Shown here one piece after another: positions 1 through 5,508 of a stretch of 5,550 bases of DNA. Position numbers and translations under genes: made by a program. The stretch's first letter is position 1. Every line of letters starts with the position of its first letter. The notes under the pieces were generated by a model that saw only the letters and a program-made list of their open reading frames with translations, was not told the DNA's origin and ran no database searches. Source of the stretch: Natrialbaceae archaeon. Its GTDB lineage: Archaea > Halobacteriota > Halobacteria > Halobacteriales > Natrialbaceae. The stretch lies in contig PUKM01000284.1 of the NCBI GenBank assembly GCA_003552325.1, forward strand, positions 1 through 5,550, read 5' to 3'.

Positions 1-620
1 AGCGGGGCAGTTACCTCGGTGAGCGTCTCGTCTGACTGGTCGGCTCGAACGAAGCGTGGTGGATGTCCTCGCATCGACGGGAACGAACGTTCCGGCGAGA
101 GAGTCTTGAGTGAGGTGGCGAGAAACGGGATCGCCTCGAGGAGTGAGTAGGGATCGTCCTCGACGGGGATTTCCCCGGCCGGATGATCGTGGAAGGAGCG
201 GATGCCCAGCGTGATTTCGGTTTCGGCCCCGAAATCGATAATGGTCTGTTGGTCAGAAACACCGACGTGGAAGCCGCTTTCGACCTGGAAGTACGTTTTG
301 ACCGGTCCGGTTAGATCGAAGAGATAGCGGTTCGGGGGTAAAAAGAGCGGGTCCCCGTTGGTCGACTCCGCGACGAAATCGCCATCGGCCGACCAGACGT
401 GGACGTCGTGCCGCCCGACACACTCGAGGCGGCTGGTTTCGAATCGAACCGCCGTTTCGACCGGGAAGTGGAAATCGTCGGTGCTGGCGGGTTCGAGTGC
501 GACGGGACGGGGAAGAGAGAACCCCATCGTGGATCGTTCGATCGGATCCCACACCTCGAGTTGGGACGCAGCGCTACGGATTTCGGGTTGTTTGAACGTT
601 GGTGGTGAAGTTGAAGTCAT
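1..620 (-). CDS. Uncharacterised haloarchaeal protein, C-terminus beyond window edge
   Basis: An open frame of 206 complete codons starts at ATG 620-618 and runs off the left edge, so the C-terminus is missing. I do not recognise a function. The protein is acidic, has no signal peptide or membrane segment, and its first 140 residues look rich in beta strands (for example VHVWSADGDFVAE and YFQVESGFHVGV). Two blocks look conserved-like: SFHDHPAGEI at residues 142-151 and SLKTLSPERSFPSMRGHPP at 170-188. I have a vague memory of similar 'SPERS-RGHPP' blocks in other haloarchaeal hypothetical proteins, but this is unverified. The start lies 13 bases after the stop of the upstream gene, which suggests one transcript. 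No Shine-Dalgarno sequence precedes the ATG, so translation may depend on the upstream gene. Codon use matches the neighbours. The frame is real with good confidence; the function is unknown. Confidence 0.8.
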   Translation of the reverse strand, partial: MTSTSPPTFKQPEIRSAASQLEVWDPIERSTMGFSLPRPVALEPASTDDFHFPVETAVRFETSRLECVGRHDVHVWSADGDFVAESTNGDPLFLPPNRYLFDLTGPVKTYFQVESGFHVGVSDQQTIIDFGAETEITLGIRSFHDHPAGEIPVEDDPYSLLEAIPFLATSLKTLSPERSFPSMRGHPPRFVRADQSDETLTEVTAP

Positions 621-633
621 ACTGGGGAAGGTC

Positions 634-1332
634 TCAGAGGGTATGCCACGTGGTAGCGACGTCGTCGCCGAAATGCCATCGGCTCTCAGCGGGACGTCCG
701 TCCGGGTTCCTGAGTTCGATGTGCACGTCGAAGTGGTCGGCGTGCCGGTCGACGAGGTCGGCGTCGTACGCGACCGGCAGATGATAGTGAGCCATGCCAG
801 AGACGCCGTCGATGTGACCTGTGACGGCCCGAAGGAAGCGGTCGGCGCGGTCGTAACAGACGCTCTCGATGATGGGACGGAGCGTCAGCATCGAGAGACG
901 AAGTTGACCTGGTTCGATCCCATCGTCGGCCGCATTCGCTTCGTCGATCGCTGTACAGAGGCTCTGCTGGAAGGTCGTGAGCCAATCGGTCGGGTCGGGG
1001 AGAGAGGCATGAGATTGCATGCCTTCGACGCTTGCGAGGCTTCGTTCCAGCACGGGTGCAGAAAGACGTCTCGGTGACGATTTGTAGCCGGTCCAGAGGT
1101 AATGGTTGCCAGGCGGGTGGAGATCAGTACATGCAAGCAGACGGTGGCGGGAGACAGGGTAGTCGCTCCCGAGTAAGTTGCGTGTGGCGTGAAAGGTGAC
1201 CGCAGGAGGCACCGAGCCAGCAACGAGGATGTTACACCCAGACTGTTTCAACGAGTCGAGTCGGTGGGCGACCTCTTCGTTCCATGACTCTTTCGCCGAC
1301 CGCTGACTTCGTTCATCACTCGGGACACCCAT
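634..1332 (-). CDS. RecA-like-fold protein without Walker A, DUF7504-like
   Basis: This is a 232-residue cytoplasmic protein. A predicted beta strand, CNILVAGSV (residues 33-41), sits where RecA/KaiC-type ATPases carry their P-loop, but the GxxxxGK[ST] residues are absent. Further strand-like segments are RLLACTD (64-70), LRLSMLTLRPI (144-154), GMAHYHLPVAYD (179-190) and FDVHIELRN (201-209), followed by a short RWHF tail. This layout resembles, from memory, the haloarchaeal family annotated as DUF7504, whose role is not established. The frame extends to a TTG at 1347, but ATG 1332 is preferred because a TATA-like TTTATTAG lies about 30 bases upstream of it, which fits a leaderless mRNA and would be too close for the TTG. 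It heads a two-gene unit with the gene at 1-620 and is divergent from leuB. The gene is clear; the family call is tentative and nucleotide binding is doubtful. Confidence 0.8.
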   Translation of the reverse strand: MGVPSDERSQRSAKESWNEEVAHRLDSLKQSGCNILVAGSVPPAVTFHATRNLLGSDYPVSRHRLLACTDLHPPGNHYLWTGYKSSPRRLSAPVLERSLASVEGMQSHASLPDPTDWLTTFQQSLCTAIDEANAADDGIEPGQLRLSMLTLRPIIESVCYDRADRFLRAVTGHIDGVSGMAHYHLPVAYDADLVDRHADHFDVHIELRNPDGRPAESRWHFGDDVATTWHTL

Positions 1333-1358
1333 TGGATAGGTAACCAACAGTCTGTAAT

Positions 1359-1366
1359 CTAATAAA
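1359..1366 (-). promoter_or_regulatory. TATA-like box of the minus-strand two-gene unit
   Basis: On the minus strand this reads TTTATTAG in an AT-rich patch (continuing GATTA towards the gene). Its centre is about 30 bases upstream of ATG 1332, so transcription would start at or a few bases before the ATG. That leaderless arrangement is common in haloarchaea, and no Shine-Dalgarno sequence is present. Confidence 0.55.
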
Positions 1367-1377
1367 TCCTCGCAAGT

Positions 1378-1389
1378 CGATAATTCTCG
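1378..1389. promoter_or_regulatory. Near-palindrome between divergent TATA boxes
   Basis: CGATAATTCTCG is a 12-base inverted repeat (CGA..AATT..TCG) with one mismatched pair. It lies 11 bases from the minus-strand TATA box and 6 bases from the plus-strand one, a place where a bound protein could affect both promoters. This is position and symmetry only; no regulator is identified and chance is possible. Confidence 0.25.
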
Positions 1390-1395
1390 GGTCGG

Positions 1396-1403
1396 TATTT
1401 ATA
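1396..1403 (+). promoter_or_regulatory. TATA box of leuB
   Basis: TATTTATA is a good archaeal TATA element. With the usual spacing of about 25-28 bases the transcript would begin near 1425-1430, giving a 5' leader of about 35 bases that includes the leuB ribosome binding site. Confidence 0.6.
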
Positions 1404-1452
1404 CGAGTGGCAGGCAGTGACGCCATCGACACGCTCTTTTGACTCCTCTCAA

Positions 1453-1457
1453 GAGGT
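1453..1457 (+). promoter_or_regulatory. leuB ribosome binding site, partly in a short hairpin
   Basis: GAGGT, five bases before ATG 1463, pairs with the 3' end of haloarchaeal 16S rRNA and decides for this ATG over the in-frame TTG at 1439. Its GAGG can also pair with CCTC at 1445-1448 around a TCAA loop, so a short stem could partly mask it. Confidence 0.6.
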
Positions 1458-1462
1458 CACGT

Positions 1463-2443
1463 ATGACATACGAGATTGCCGTCATTCCAGGCGACGGAAT
1501 CGGACAGGAGGTGACACCGGCCGCGCTCGAGGTACTCGAGGCTGTTGGACTCGACGCTGAATTCACTGCTGCAGACGCTGGTGACCAGATTTATGAGGCA
1601 ACCGGAGAGGCGTTGCCACCGGAAACGTACGAGTTGGCCGCCACCGCCGACGCCACCCTCTTCGGCGCGGCTGGTGAAACCGCAGCCGACGTGATCTTAC
1701 CGCTGCGAGAGGCCGTCGAGTCGTTCGTCAACGTCCGGCCGGCGACGGCCTATCCGGGTGTGGATGCCCTTCGACCGGAGACAGACCTCGTGTTTCTTCG
1801 AGAGAACACCGAAGGCGTCTACGCGGGGCACGAGAGTCGGCTGAGCGACGACCTGTCGACGCTAACCCGCGTGGTCACCGAGTCGGCTTCTCGAGAACTC
1901 GCGGCGTTCGCCTGCCAGTACGTGAGCGACCGTGATCTGGATGGCTTCACGGTCGCACACAAGGCGAACGTGATGCGTGAGACCGACGGACGATTCCGCG
2001 ATGCTGTCCTCGAGGTTGCAGACGACCACGGTGTCGACACCGACGAGGTGTTGATGGACGCCTTCGCAACCCACGTCTGTCTCGATCCAACCCAATTCGA
2101 CGTTATCGTCTGTCCGAACCTCGCAGGAGACGTCCTCTCCGATCTGGCTGCCGGACTCGTCGGTGGGCTCGGGCTCTTGCCCAGCGCCAATATCGGCTCC
2201 GATCGGGGCCTCTTCGAACCAGTCCACGGAACCGCCCCAGACATCGCCGGAAAAGGTATCGCCAATCCCTCAGCAGCGATCCTCTCAGCCGCAATGTTAC
2301 TCGAGTTCCTGGGCCACGATGAGGAAGCGACCGCGGTGAAGACGGCCGTCGAAACTGTTCTCGAAGACGGACCGCGCACGGCTGACCTTGGCGGGGCGGC
2401 GTCGACGGACGAGGTGACCGCAGCGATAATCGCCCACCTGTAG
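1463..2443 (+). CDS. leuB: 3-isopropylmalate dehydrogenase
   Basis: LeuB oxidises and decarboxylates 3-isopropylmalate to 4-methyl-2-oxopentanoate in leucine biosynthesis, in the cytoplasm. The 326-residue product spans the whole isocitrate/isopropylmalate dehydrogenase fold at the usual length for archaeal LeuB. It shows IPGDGIG (8-14), substrate-binding arginines R82 and R92 exactly ten apart plus R113, ENTEGVYAG (114-122) with the family tyrosine Y120, the catalytic lysine K167 in AHKANVM, and metal-binding acids D199, D223 and D227. HGTAPDIAG (256-263) carries the Asp-Ile pair (260-261) seen in NAD-dependent rather than NADP-dependent members. Ile78 and Leu79 sit where IPMDH has its hydrophobic side-chain pocket, which favours isopropylmalate over isocitrate. 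ATG 1463 is supported by a Shine-Dalgarno sequence. No leuC or leuD is adjacent here, and the PTS genes follow on the same strand after 77 bases or more. A related 2-hydroxyacid dehydrogenase specificity is a less likely alternative. Confidence 0.92.
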   Translation: MTYEIAVIPGDGIGQEVTPAALEVLEAVGLDAEFTAADAGDQIYEATGEALPPETYELAATADATLFGAAGETAADVILPLREAVESFVNVRPATAYPGVDALRPETDLVFLRENTEGVYAGHESRLSDDLSTLTRVVTESASRELAAFACQYVSDRDLDGFTVAHKANVMRETDGRFRDAVLEVADDHGVDTDEVLMDAFATHVCLDPTQFDVIVCPNLAGDVLSDLAAGLVGGLGLLPSANIGSDRGLFEPVHGTAPDIAGKGIANPSAAILSAAMLLEFLGHDEEATAVKTAVETVLEDGPRTADLGGAASTDEVTAAIIAHL

Positions 2444-2455
2444 CGCACCCGGCTT

Positions 2456-2466
2456 TCACGTTGTGA
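2456..2466. repeat. Short inverted repeat TCAC-GTT-GTGA upstream of ptsH
   Basis: A perfect four-base inverted repeat with a three-base centre lies 13 bases after the leuB stop and about 25 bases upstream of the proposed ptsH TATA-like element. It could be a small operator half-site pair or a weak stem at the leuB mRNA end. No T-run follows, so it does not look like a terminator. It is short enough to occur by chance. Confidence 0.25.
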
Positions 2467-2488
2467 CTGGGGTGAGAGCTTGACAAGG

Positions 2489-2496
2489 AAGTTAAG
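2489..2496 (+). promoter_or_regulatory. Candidate TATA-like element for the ptsH-ptsI unit
   Basis: AAGTTAAG, preceded by purine-rich sequence (ACAAGG) that could act as a BRE, is centred about 28 bases upstream of ATG 2521. Transcription would then start at or just before that ATG. It is a weak match to a TATA box, and readthrough from leuB is an alternative because no terminator is seen between them. Confidence 0.4.
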
Positions 2497-2520
2497 CCCG
2501 CAGCCCCCGTATGCGTGATA

Positions 2521-2610
2521 ATGACTCTCGAAAATGTGGGTGGCCAGGATGACACGGCAGAACTCCAGTATCAACTGAGAGACGGAGACAGGAAGACGGT
2601 GATACGCTGA
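2521..2610 (+). CDS. Possible 29-residue leader peptide overlapping the ptsH start
   Basis: ATG 2521 opens a frame of 29 codons ending in TGA at 2608-2610, whose last A is the first base of the ptsH ATG (TGATG). The peptide would begin MTLENVGGQDD and end DRKTVIR; it is highly charged and has no membrane segment, Cys or recognised motif. A TATA-like element about 28 bases upstream fits leaderless translation from this ATG, and the one-base overlap is a classic arrangement for translational coupling. The ptsH ribosome binding site lies inside its last codons. I do not recognise the peptide. It may be a real small protein or leader ORF, or an incidental open stretch in the 5' leader of ptsH. 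Confidence 0.4.
   Translation: MTLENVGGQDDTAELQYQLRDGDRKTVIR
2598..2603 (+). promoter_or_regulatory. ptsH ribosome binding site
   Basis: GGTGAT is complementary to the ATCACC at the 3' end of archaeal 16S rRNA and lies six bases before ATG 2610, supporting that start. It is embedded in the 3' end of the small upstream ORF. Confidence 0.5.
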
Positions 2611-2876
2611 TGGAACGAACGGTCACGGTGGTTCCTGAGGCGGGACTCCACGCTCGACCAGCCGCAACCGTCGTCCAGACGGTCAACCAGCACGAGGCGT
2701 CGGTTCAGCTTGCCACAGACGGGAGCGAGCCCGTTCCGGCAAACAGCATGCTCGCTGTCTCAGGCCTTGGTGTCGCCACCGGCGAACAGGTCCGGGTTAT
2801 CGCGGATGGCCCGGATGCCGAGTCAGTGCTCGATGCGATCGAGGCGATTCTGTCTAGCCCTCTCGAGGAGGAGTAG
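2610..2876 (+). CDS. ptsH: Phosphocarrier protein HPr
   Basis: HPr is the small cytoplasmic carrier of the phosphoenolpyruvate-dependent phosphotransferase system: it receives phosphate from Enzyme I on a histidine and hands it to EIIA domains or DhaM-type proteins. The 88-residue product has the usual family length. The active-site motif GLHARPA places the phosphorylated residue at His14, with Arg16 next to it. The second conserved region, NSMLAVSGLGV, puts a serine at position 46, matching the regulatory Ser46 of Gram-positive HPr. The C-terminal helix ends in an acidic tail (LEEE), as expected in a halophile. It overlaps the small upstream ORF by one base and is followed after four bases by ptsI, so the two are surely co-transcribed. 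Haloarchaeal PTS genes are generally thought to derive from bacteria. No EII gene is in the window, so the acceptor is unknown. Confidence 0.93.
   Translation: MERTVTVVPEAGLHARPAATVVQTVNQHEASVQLATDGSEPVPANSMLAVSGLGVATGEQVRVIADGPDAESVLDAIEAILSSPLEEE
2867..2871 (+). promoter_or_regulatory. ptsI ribosome binding site
   Basis: GGAGG (extending to GGAGGAG) lies within the last codons of ptsH, nine bases before ATG 2881. It fixes that ATG as the ptsI start, although the same frame stays open far upstream through ptsH. Confidence 0.65.
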
Positions 2877-2880
2877 CGGG

Positions 2881-4608
2881 ATGACAGACGAACGACGGCT
2901 CCTCGAGGGGATCGGGGTCTCACCACGCGTTGGGTTTGGAACCGGCCGATGGATTGGTGAGTCCAGGGCTGAAACAGAGAACCCAACAACCGACGAGGTC
3001 GACCCGGCCGTCGAGCAATCCAGATACGAAAGTGCACGCGAGGTCGCCCACGACAGTATCGATCGGGATCGAAAACGGGCACTCGAGCGAATCGGTGAGA
3101 ACGAAGCCAGTGTCTTCGAGGCACACCGGGAGTTCCTGACCGATCCACAGCTCACGGATGCGATAGAAACCGCCATTGACGACGGAGAGCCGGCCCCGCG
3201 GGCGGTCAAGAGCGCCTTTGCGGACCCGATCGAGCAGTTTGAGACGATGGACGGACCGATGGCCGAGCGTGCAGACGATCTCCGAGACGTCAGAGACCGA
3301 CTCGTTCGGACGCTCGAGGGCACCGACAATGTGGCCCTCGAGTCACTGCCGTCGGGAACGGTCGTCCTGGCTGAGCGACTTACCCCGAGTGAAACCGCTC
3401 GTCTCGATCCGGAACGAGTCGCTGGCTTCATCACCCAGACTGGTGGACGAACGGCCCATACGGCGATTTTCGCCCGCTCGCTTGGGATCCCAGCCGTTGT
3501 CGGTATCGAAGCGGAACTTGCTGCACTCGATGGGGAACCCCTCCTCGTCGACGGCGAGGCTGGAACGGTTATCGTGAACCCTACGAGGCAAGAGCAGAGG
3601 ATGGCGACAGCAGGAGTGGCCCAGACGGTACGAAGTGAGCCGGCCGAGACACGAGACGGGCAAGAGATCGAGGTTGCGGCCAACGTCGGGACACTCGCTG
3701 ATCTCGAACCCGCACGCGAACACGGGGCCGACGGCATCGGCCTCTTTCGGTCGGAGTTTCTGTTCCTCGAGCGAACCGATCCACCTGACGAGGCGAGCCA
3801 ACGCACAGCCTATCGACAGGCGCTCGAGGCATTTCCGAACGGGCGCGTCATCTTCCGGACGCTCGACGTGGGAGGAGACAAACCGATCTCGTATCTCGAT
3901 ATGCCCGCCGAAGGGAACCCGTTTTTGGGCGAACGAGGTATTCGTCGGTCGCTCGAACAGGATCGGGACCTGTTCGAACAGCAGTTACGAGCGCTCTGTC
4001 AGGCTGGTGGCGCGGTCGGTGACGATGGGGGGACGCTGTCGATTATGTTTCCCATGATCACGACTGTCGAGGAATGTGAGGCTGCCCTGTCCGTGCTGGC
4101 GGACGTCCTCGAGGGTCTCTCAGAAACAGGAACCCCGGCGGCCCGACCGGACGTTGGTGTAATGATCGAGACACCGAGTGCAGCACTGCTCGCCGCCGAA
4201 CTTGCCGATCGAGTGGATTTCCTTAGCATCGGAACGAACGATTTGACACAGTACGTCATGGCTGCAGCCAGAGAGAACGAACGCGTCGCCGGCCTGCACG
4301 ACCCACTCCACCCACCCGTCCTTCGACTGCTCGAAGGCGTTGTCGCGGACGCTCACGAACAGAACGCCTGGGTCGGCATGTGTGGGGAAATGGCCGGTGA
4401 GCCACGGTATACACCCCTACTCGTCGGACTGGGGTTCGATGAACTCAGCATGAGTGCGGTGTCGATTCCGGAAGTAAAAGACCGGGTATCGGGGATCGAT
4501 ACGGCCGAGGCCGAGGAACTGGCCGAGCATCTCCTTGAGTGTCACACTCGAGGGGAAGTTACTGCCGCACTCGAAAGGTGGTCTGCTGGAGTCCAAGAGG
4601 GGACGTGA
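2881..4608 (+). CDS. ptsI: PTS Enzyme I, phosphoenolpyruvate-protein phosphotransferase
   Basis: Enzyme I autophosphorylates with phosphoenolpyruvate and passes the phosphate to HPr; it is cytoplasmic and acts as a dimer in known cases. The 575-residue protein matches E. coli EI in length and layout. The N-terminal HPr-binding helical region spans about 20-145. The swivelling domain carries GGRTAHTAIFARSLGIPAVVG-type sequence with the phosphorylated His193. The C-terminal PEP-binding barrel has GIGLFRSEFLF with Arg290, FRTLDVGGDK with Arg326, NPFLGERGIR (346-355), IMFPM (388-392), metal ligand Glu430 in GVMIETP, Asn453-Asp454 in IGTNDLTQY, Arg464, and catalytic Cys501 in GMCGEMAG. All key residues are present, so it should be active. 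A small oddity is AAARENE where bacterial EI usually has AVDRGNE. It lies four bases after ptsH and converges on dphB with 39 bases between stops and no T-rich terminator. PEP synthase and PPDK share the barrel but are longer. Confidence 0.95.
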   Translation: MTDERRLLEGIGVSPRVGFGTGRWIGESRAETENPTTDEVDPAVEQSRYESAREVAHDSIDRDRKRALERIGENEASVFEAHREFLTDPQLTDAIETAIDDGEPAPRAVKSAFADPIEQFETMDGPMAERADDLRDVRDRLVRTLEGTDNVALESLPSGTVVLAERLTPSETARLDPERVAGFITQTGGRTAHTAIFARSLGIPAVVGIEAELAALDGEPLLVDGEAGTVIVNPTRQEQRMATAGVAQTVRSEPAETRDGQEIEVAANVGTLADLEPAREHGADGIGLFRSEFLFLERTDPPDEASQRTAYRQALEAFPNGRVIFRTLDVGGDKPISYLDMPAEGNPFLGERGIRRSLEQDRDLFEQQLRALCQAGGAVGDDGGTLSIMFPMITTVEECEAALSVLADVLEGLSETGTPAARPDVGVMIETPSAALLAAELADRVDFLSIGTNDLTQYVMAAARENERVAGLHDPLHPPVLRLLEGVVADAHEQNAWVGMCGEMAGEPRYTPLLVGLGFDELSMSAVSIPEVKDRVSGIDTAEAEELAEHLLECHTRGEVTAALERWSAGVQEGT

Positions 4609-4647
4609 CTCCGCAGGATACGTAAAGCGAGTGGGGCATAGCCGAGT

Positions 4648-5460
4648 TCAGACGACCTCGAGGTCCTCCCGGTTTGCTCCAGCTAATGCACAGAGCGCGT
4701 CTGCCTCGAGCAGGTGGAGCGTGCCGGGAATCACGAGGATGTGGAGTGGATCGCCGAAATCGCCCTCGGCGAGGGTGGCGAGCGGGGCAGCCTCCACGAG
4801 GGGGTCTGGGCTGCCGGCACGGGCGATAACGACACCCAGCAGTTCCGGATAGCGTTCAGCCAGAAGCGAGGCTCCGACGTCGCCGGTCATATACGGGCTG
4901 TCGTACTGCTGTTCATCGTTTTGACCAGGCCTCGTCGCTCGATCGACCTTGATATCGAGATAGACGACGGTGTGGAGGTTCGCCGCGCGATTGGCATCGA
5001 TCGTCTCGGTGACGCTCGAGGGGAGGCCGTCGGCACCGTGGGCGTACGGGAAGGGGAGTGTCGTTGCCTTTCCGAACCGGTAGTTCTGCAAGCCCGTGAG
5101 CGAACTCGTCGCCGTCTGGGCGGTGACGCCGTGGATCACCCGCGTTTCGATCCCGCGGTCGTGTGCTCGCAGGCGGAGATCGACGTGCGTGGTCGAGATC
5201 ATCGTATCGCCGGCGGTGAGAAAGGCTACGTCCCCAGTTTCGGCAGCGGCCAGGATGTCCTCGGGATCCTGTTCGACACCGGGTCGGTCTCTCACTTCGA
5301 TTTCGATCCCGTGGTATGCCTCGAGGTCGTCGACGGTCGTGCCGATGAGTTCGCTGGTGTACCACTCGGCGAAGGCGTGGTCAGCCTCGCGGAGGGCGTC
5401 CTGGCCTTCGACGGTGATCGATCGTTCGTCGTAGAGGCCGAGGCCGATGAAGGTGAGCAT
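4648..5460 (-). CDS. dphB: Diphthine synthase (EF2 methyltransferase)
   Basis: DphB uses S-adenosylmethionine to methylate the 3-amino-3-carboxypropyl group on a histidine of archaeal elongation factor 2, giving diphthine, the second step towards diphthamide. The 270-residue product belongs to the tetrapyrrole-methylase fold. It opens with MLTFIGLGLYDERSITVEG (1-19) and contains GDTMISTTHVDLR (84-96), VIHGVTAQTATSSLTGLQ (108-125), YRFGKATTLPFP (127-138), VVYLDIK (165-171), VIARAGSPDP (211-220) and FGDPLHILVIPGTLHLLEA (235-253), all typical of Dph5/DphB. Compared with my memory of thermophile homologues, an acidic, Gln/Asn-rich insertion of about 13 residues follows DIK (around 173-190). ATG 5460 starts exactly at the conserved N-terminus. 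There is no Shine-Dalgarno sequence, and a TATA-like element 27 bases upstream points to a leaderless mRNA. It converges with ptsI and has no functional link to it. Confidence 0.94.
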   Translation of the reverse strand: MLTFIGLGLYDERSITVEGQDALREADHAFAEWYTSELIGTTVDDLEAYHGIEIEVRDRPGVEQDPEDILAAAETGDVAFLTAGDTMISTTHVDLRLRAHDRGIETRVIHGVTAQTATSSLTGLQNYRFGKATTLPFPYAHGADGLPSSVTETIDANRAANLHTVVYLDIKVDRATRPGQNDEQQYDSPYMTGDVGASLLAERYPELLGVVIARAGSPDPLVEAAPLATLAEGDFGDPLHILVIPGTLHLLEADALCALAGANREDLEVV

Positions 5461-5484
5461 GGGGGTGCTTGTGTGGGTGGGTGG

Positions 5485-5489
5485 AATAC
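5485..5489 (-). promoter_or_regulatory. TATA-like element of dphB, leaderless type
   Basis: On the minus strand, GTATT preceded by CGAAAGC is centred 27 bases from ATG 5460, so transcription would start at the start codon. The stretch between is C/A-rich (CCACCCACCCACAC) with no ribosome binding site. The element is a weak TATA match, supported mainly by its spacing. Confidence 0.4.
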
Positions 5490-5508
5490 GCTTTCGAGAC
5501 GGAATCGT

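Noticed and set aside
358..1077. Plus-strand frame opposite the two left-hand minus-strand genes
   Set aside because: It spans two minus-strand genes that have halophile-like acidic composition, while its own product has no recognisable domain.
1333..1347. TTG 1347 as the start of the RecA-like gene
   Set aside because: It would lie only about 15 bases from the TATA-like element, too close for transcription to begin upstream of it.
1819..2574. Minus-strand frame opposite leuB (about 251 codons)
   Set aside because: It is antisense to a conserved leuB, has low-complexity Ser/Arg/Thr composition, and shows no promoter or ribosome binding site.
2710..2880. Upstream extension of the ptsI frame through ptsH
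   Set aside because: The frame is open but the added residues do not belong to the Enzyme I family, and a strong GGAGG before ATG 2881 marks the true start.
2823..3806. Long minus-strand frame opposite ptsI (about 327 codons)
   Set aside because: Its product is Ser/Arg-rich without family motifs and lies opposite a fully motif-supported Enzyme I; open antisense frames are expected in high-GC haloarchaeal genes.
4609..4647. Terminator between ptsI and dphB
   Set aside because: The 39 bases contain neither a clear hairpin nor a T-run on either strand, so no terminator can be supported.
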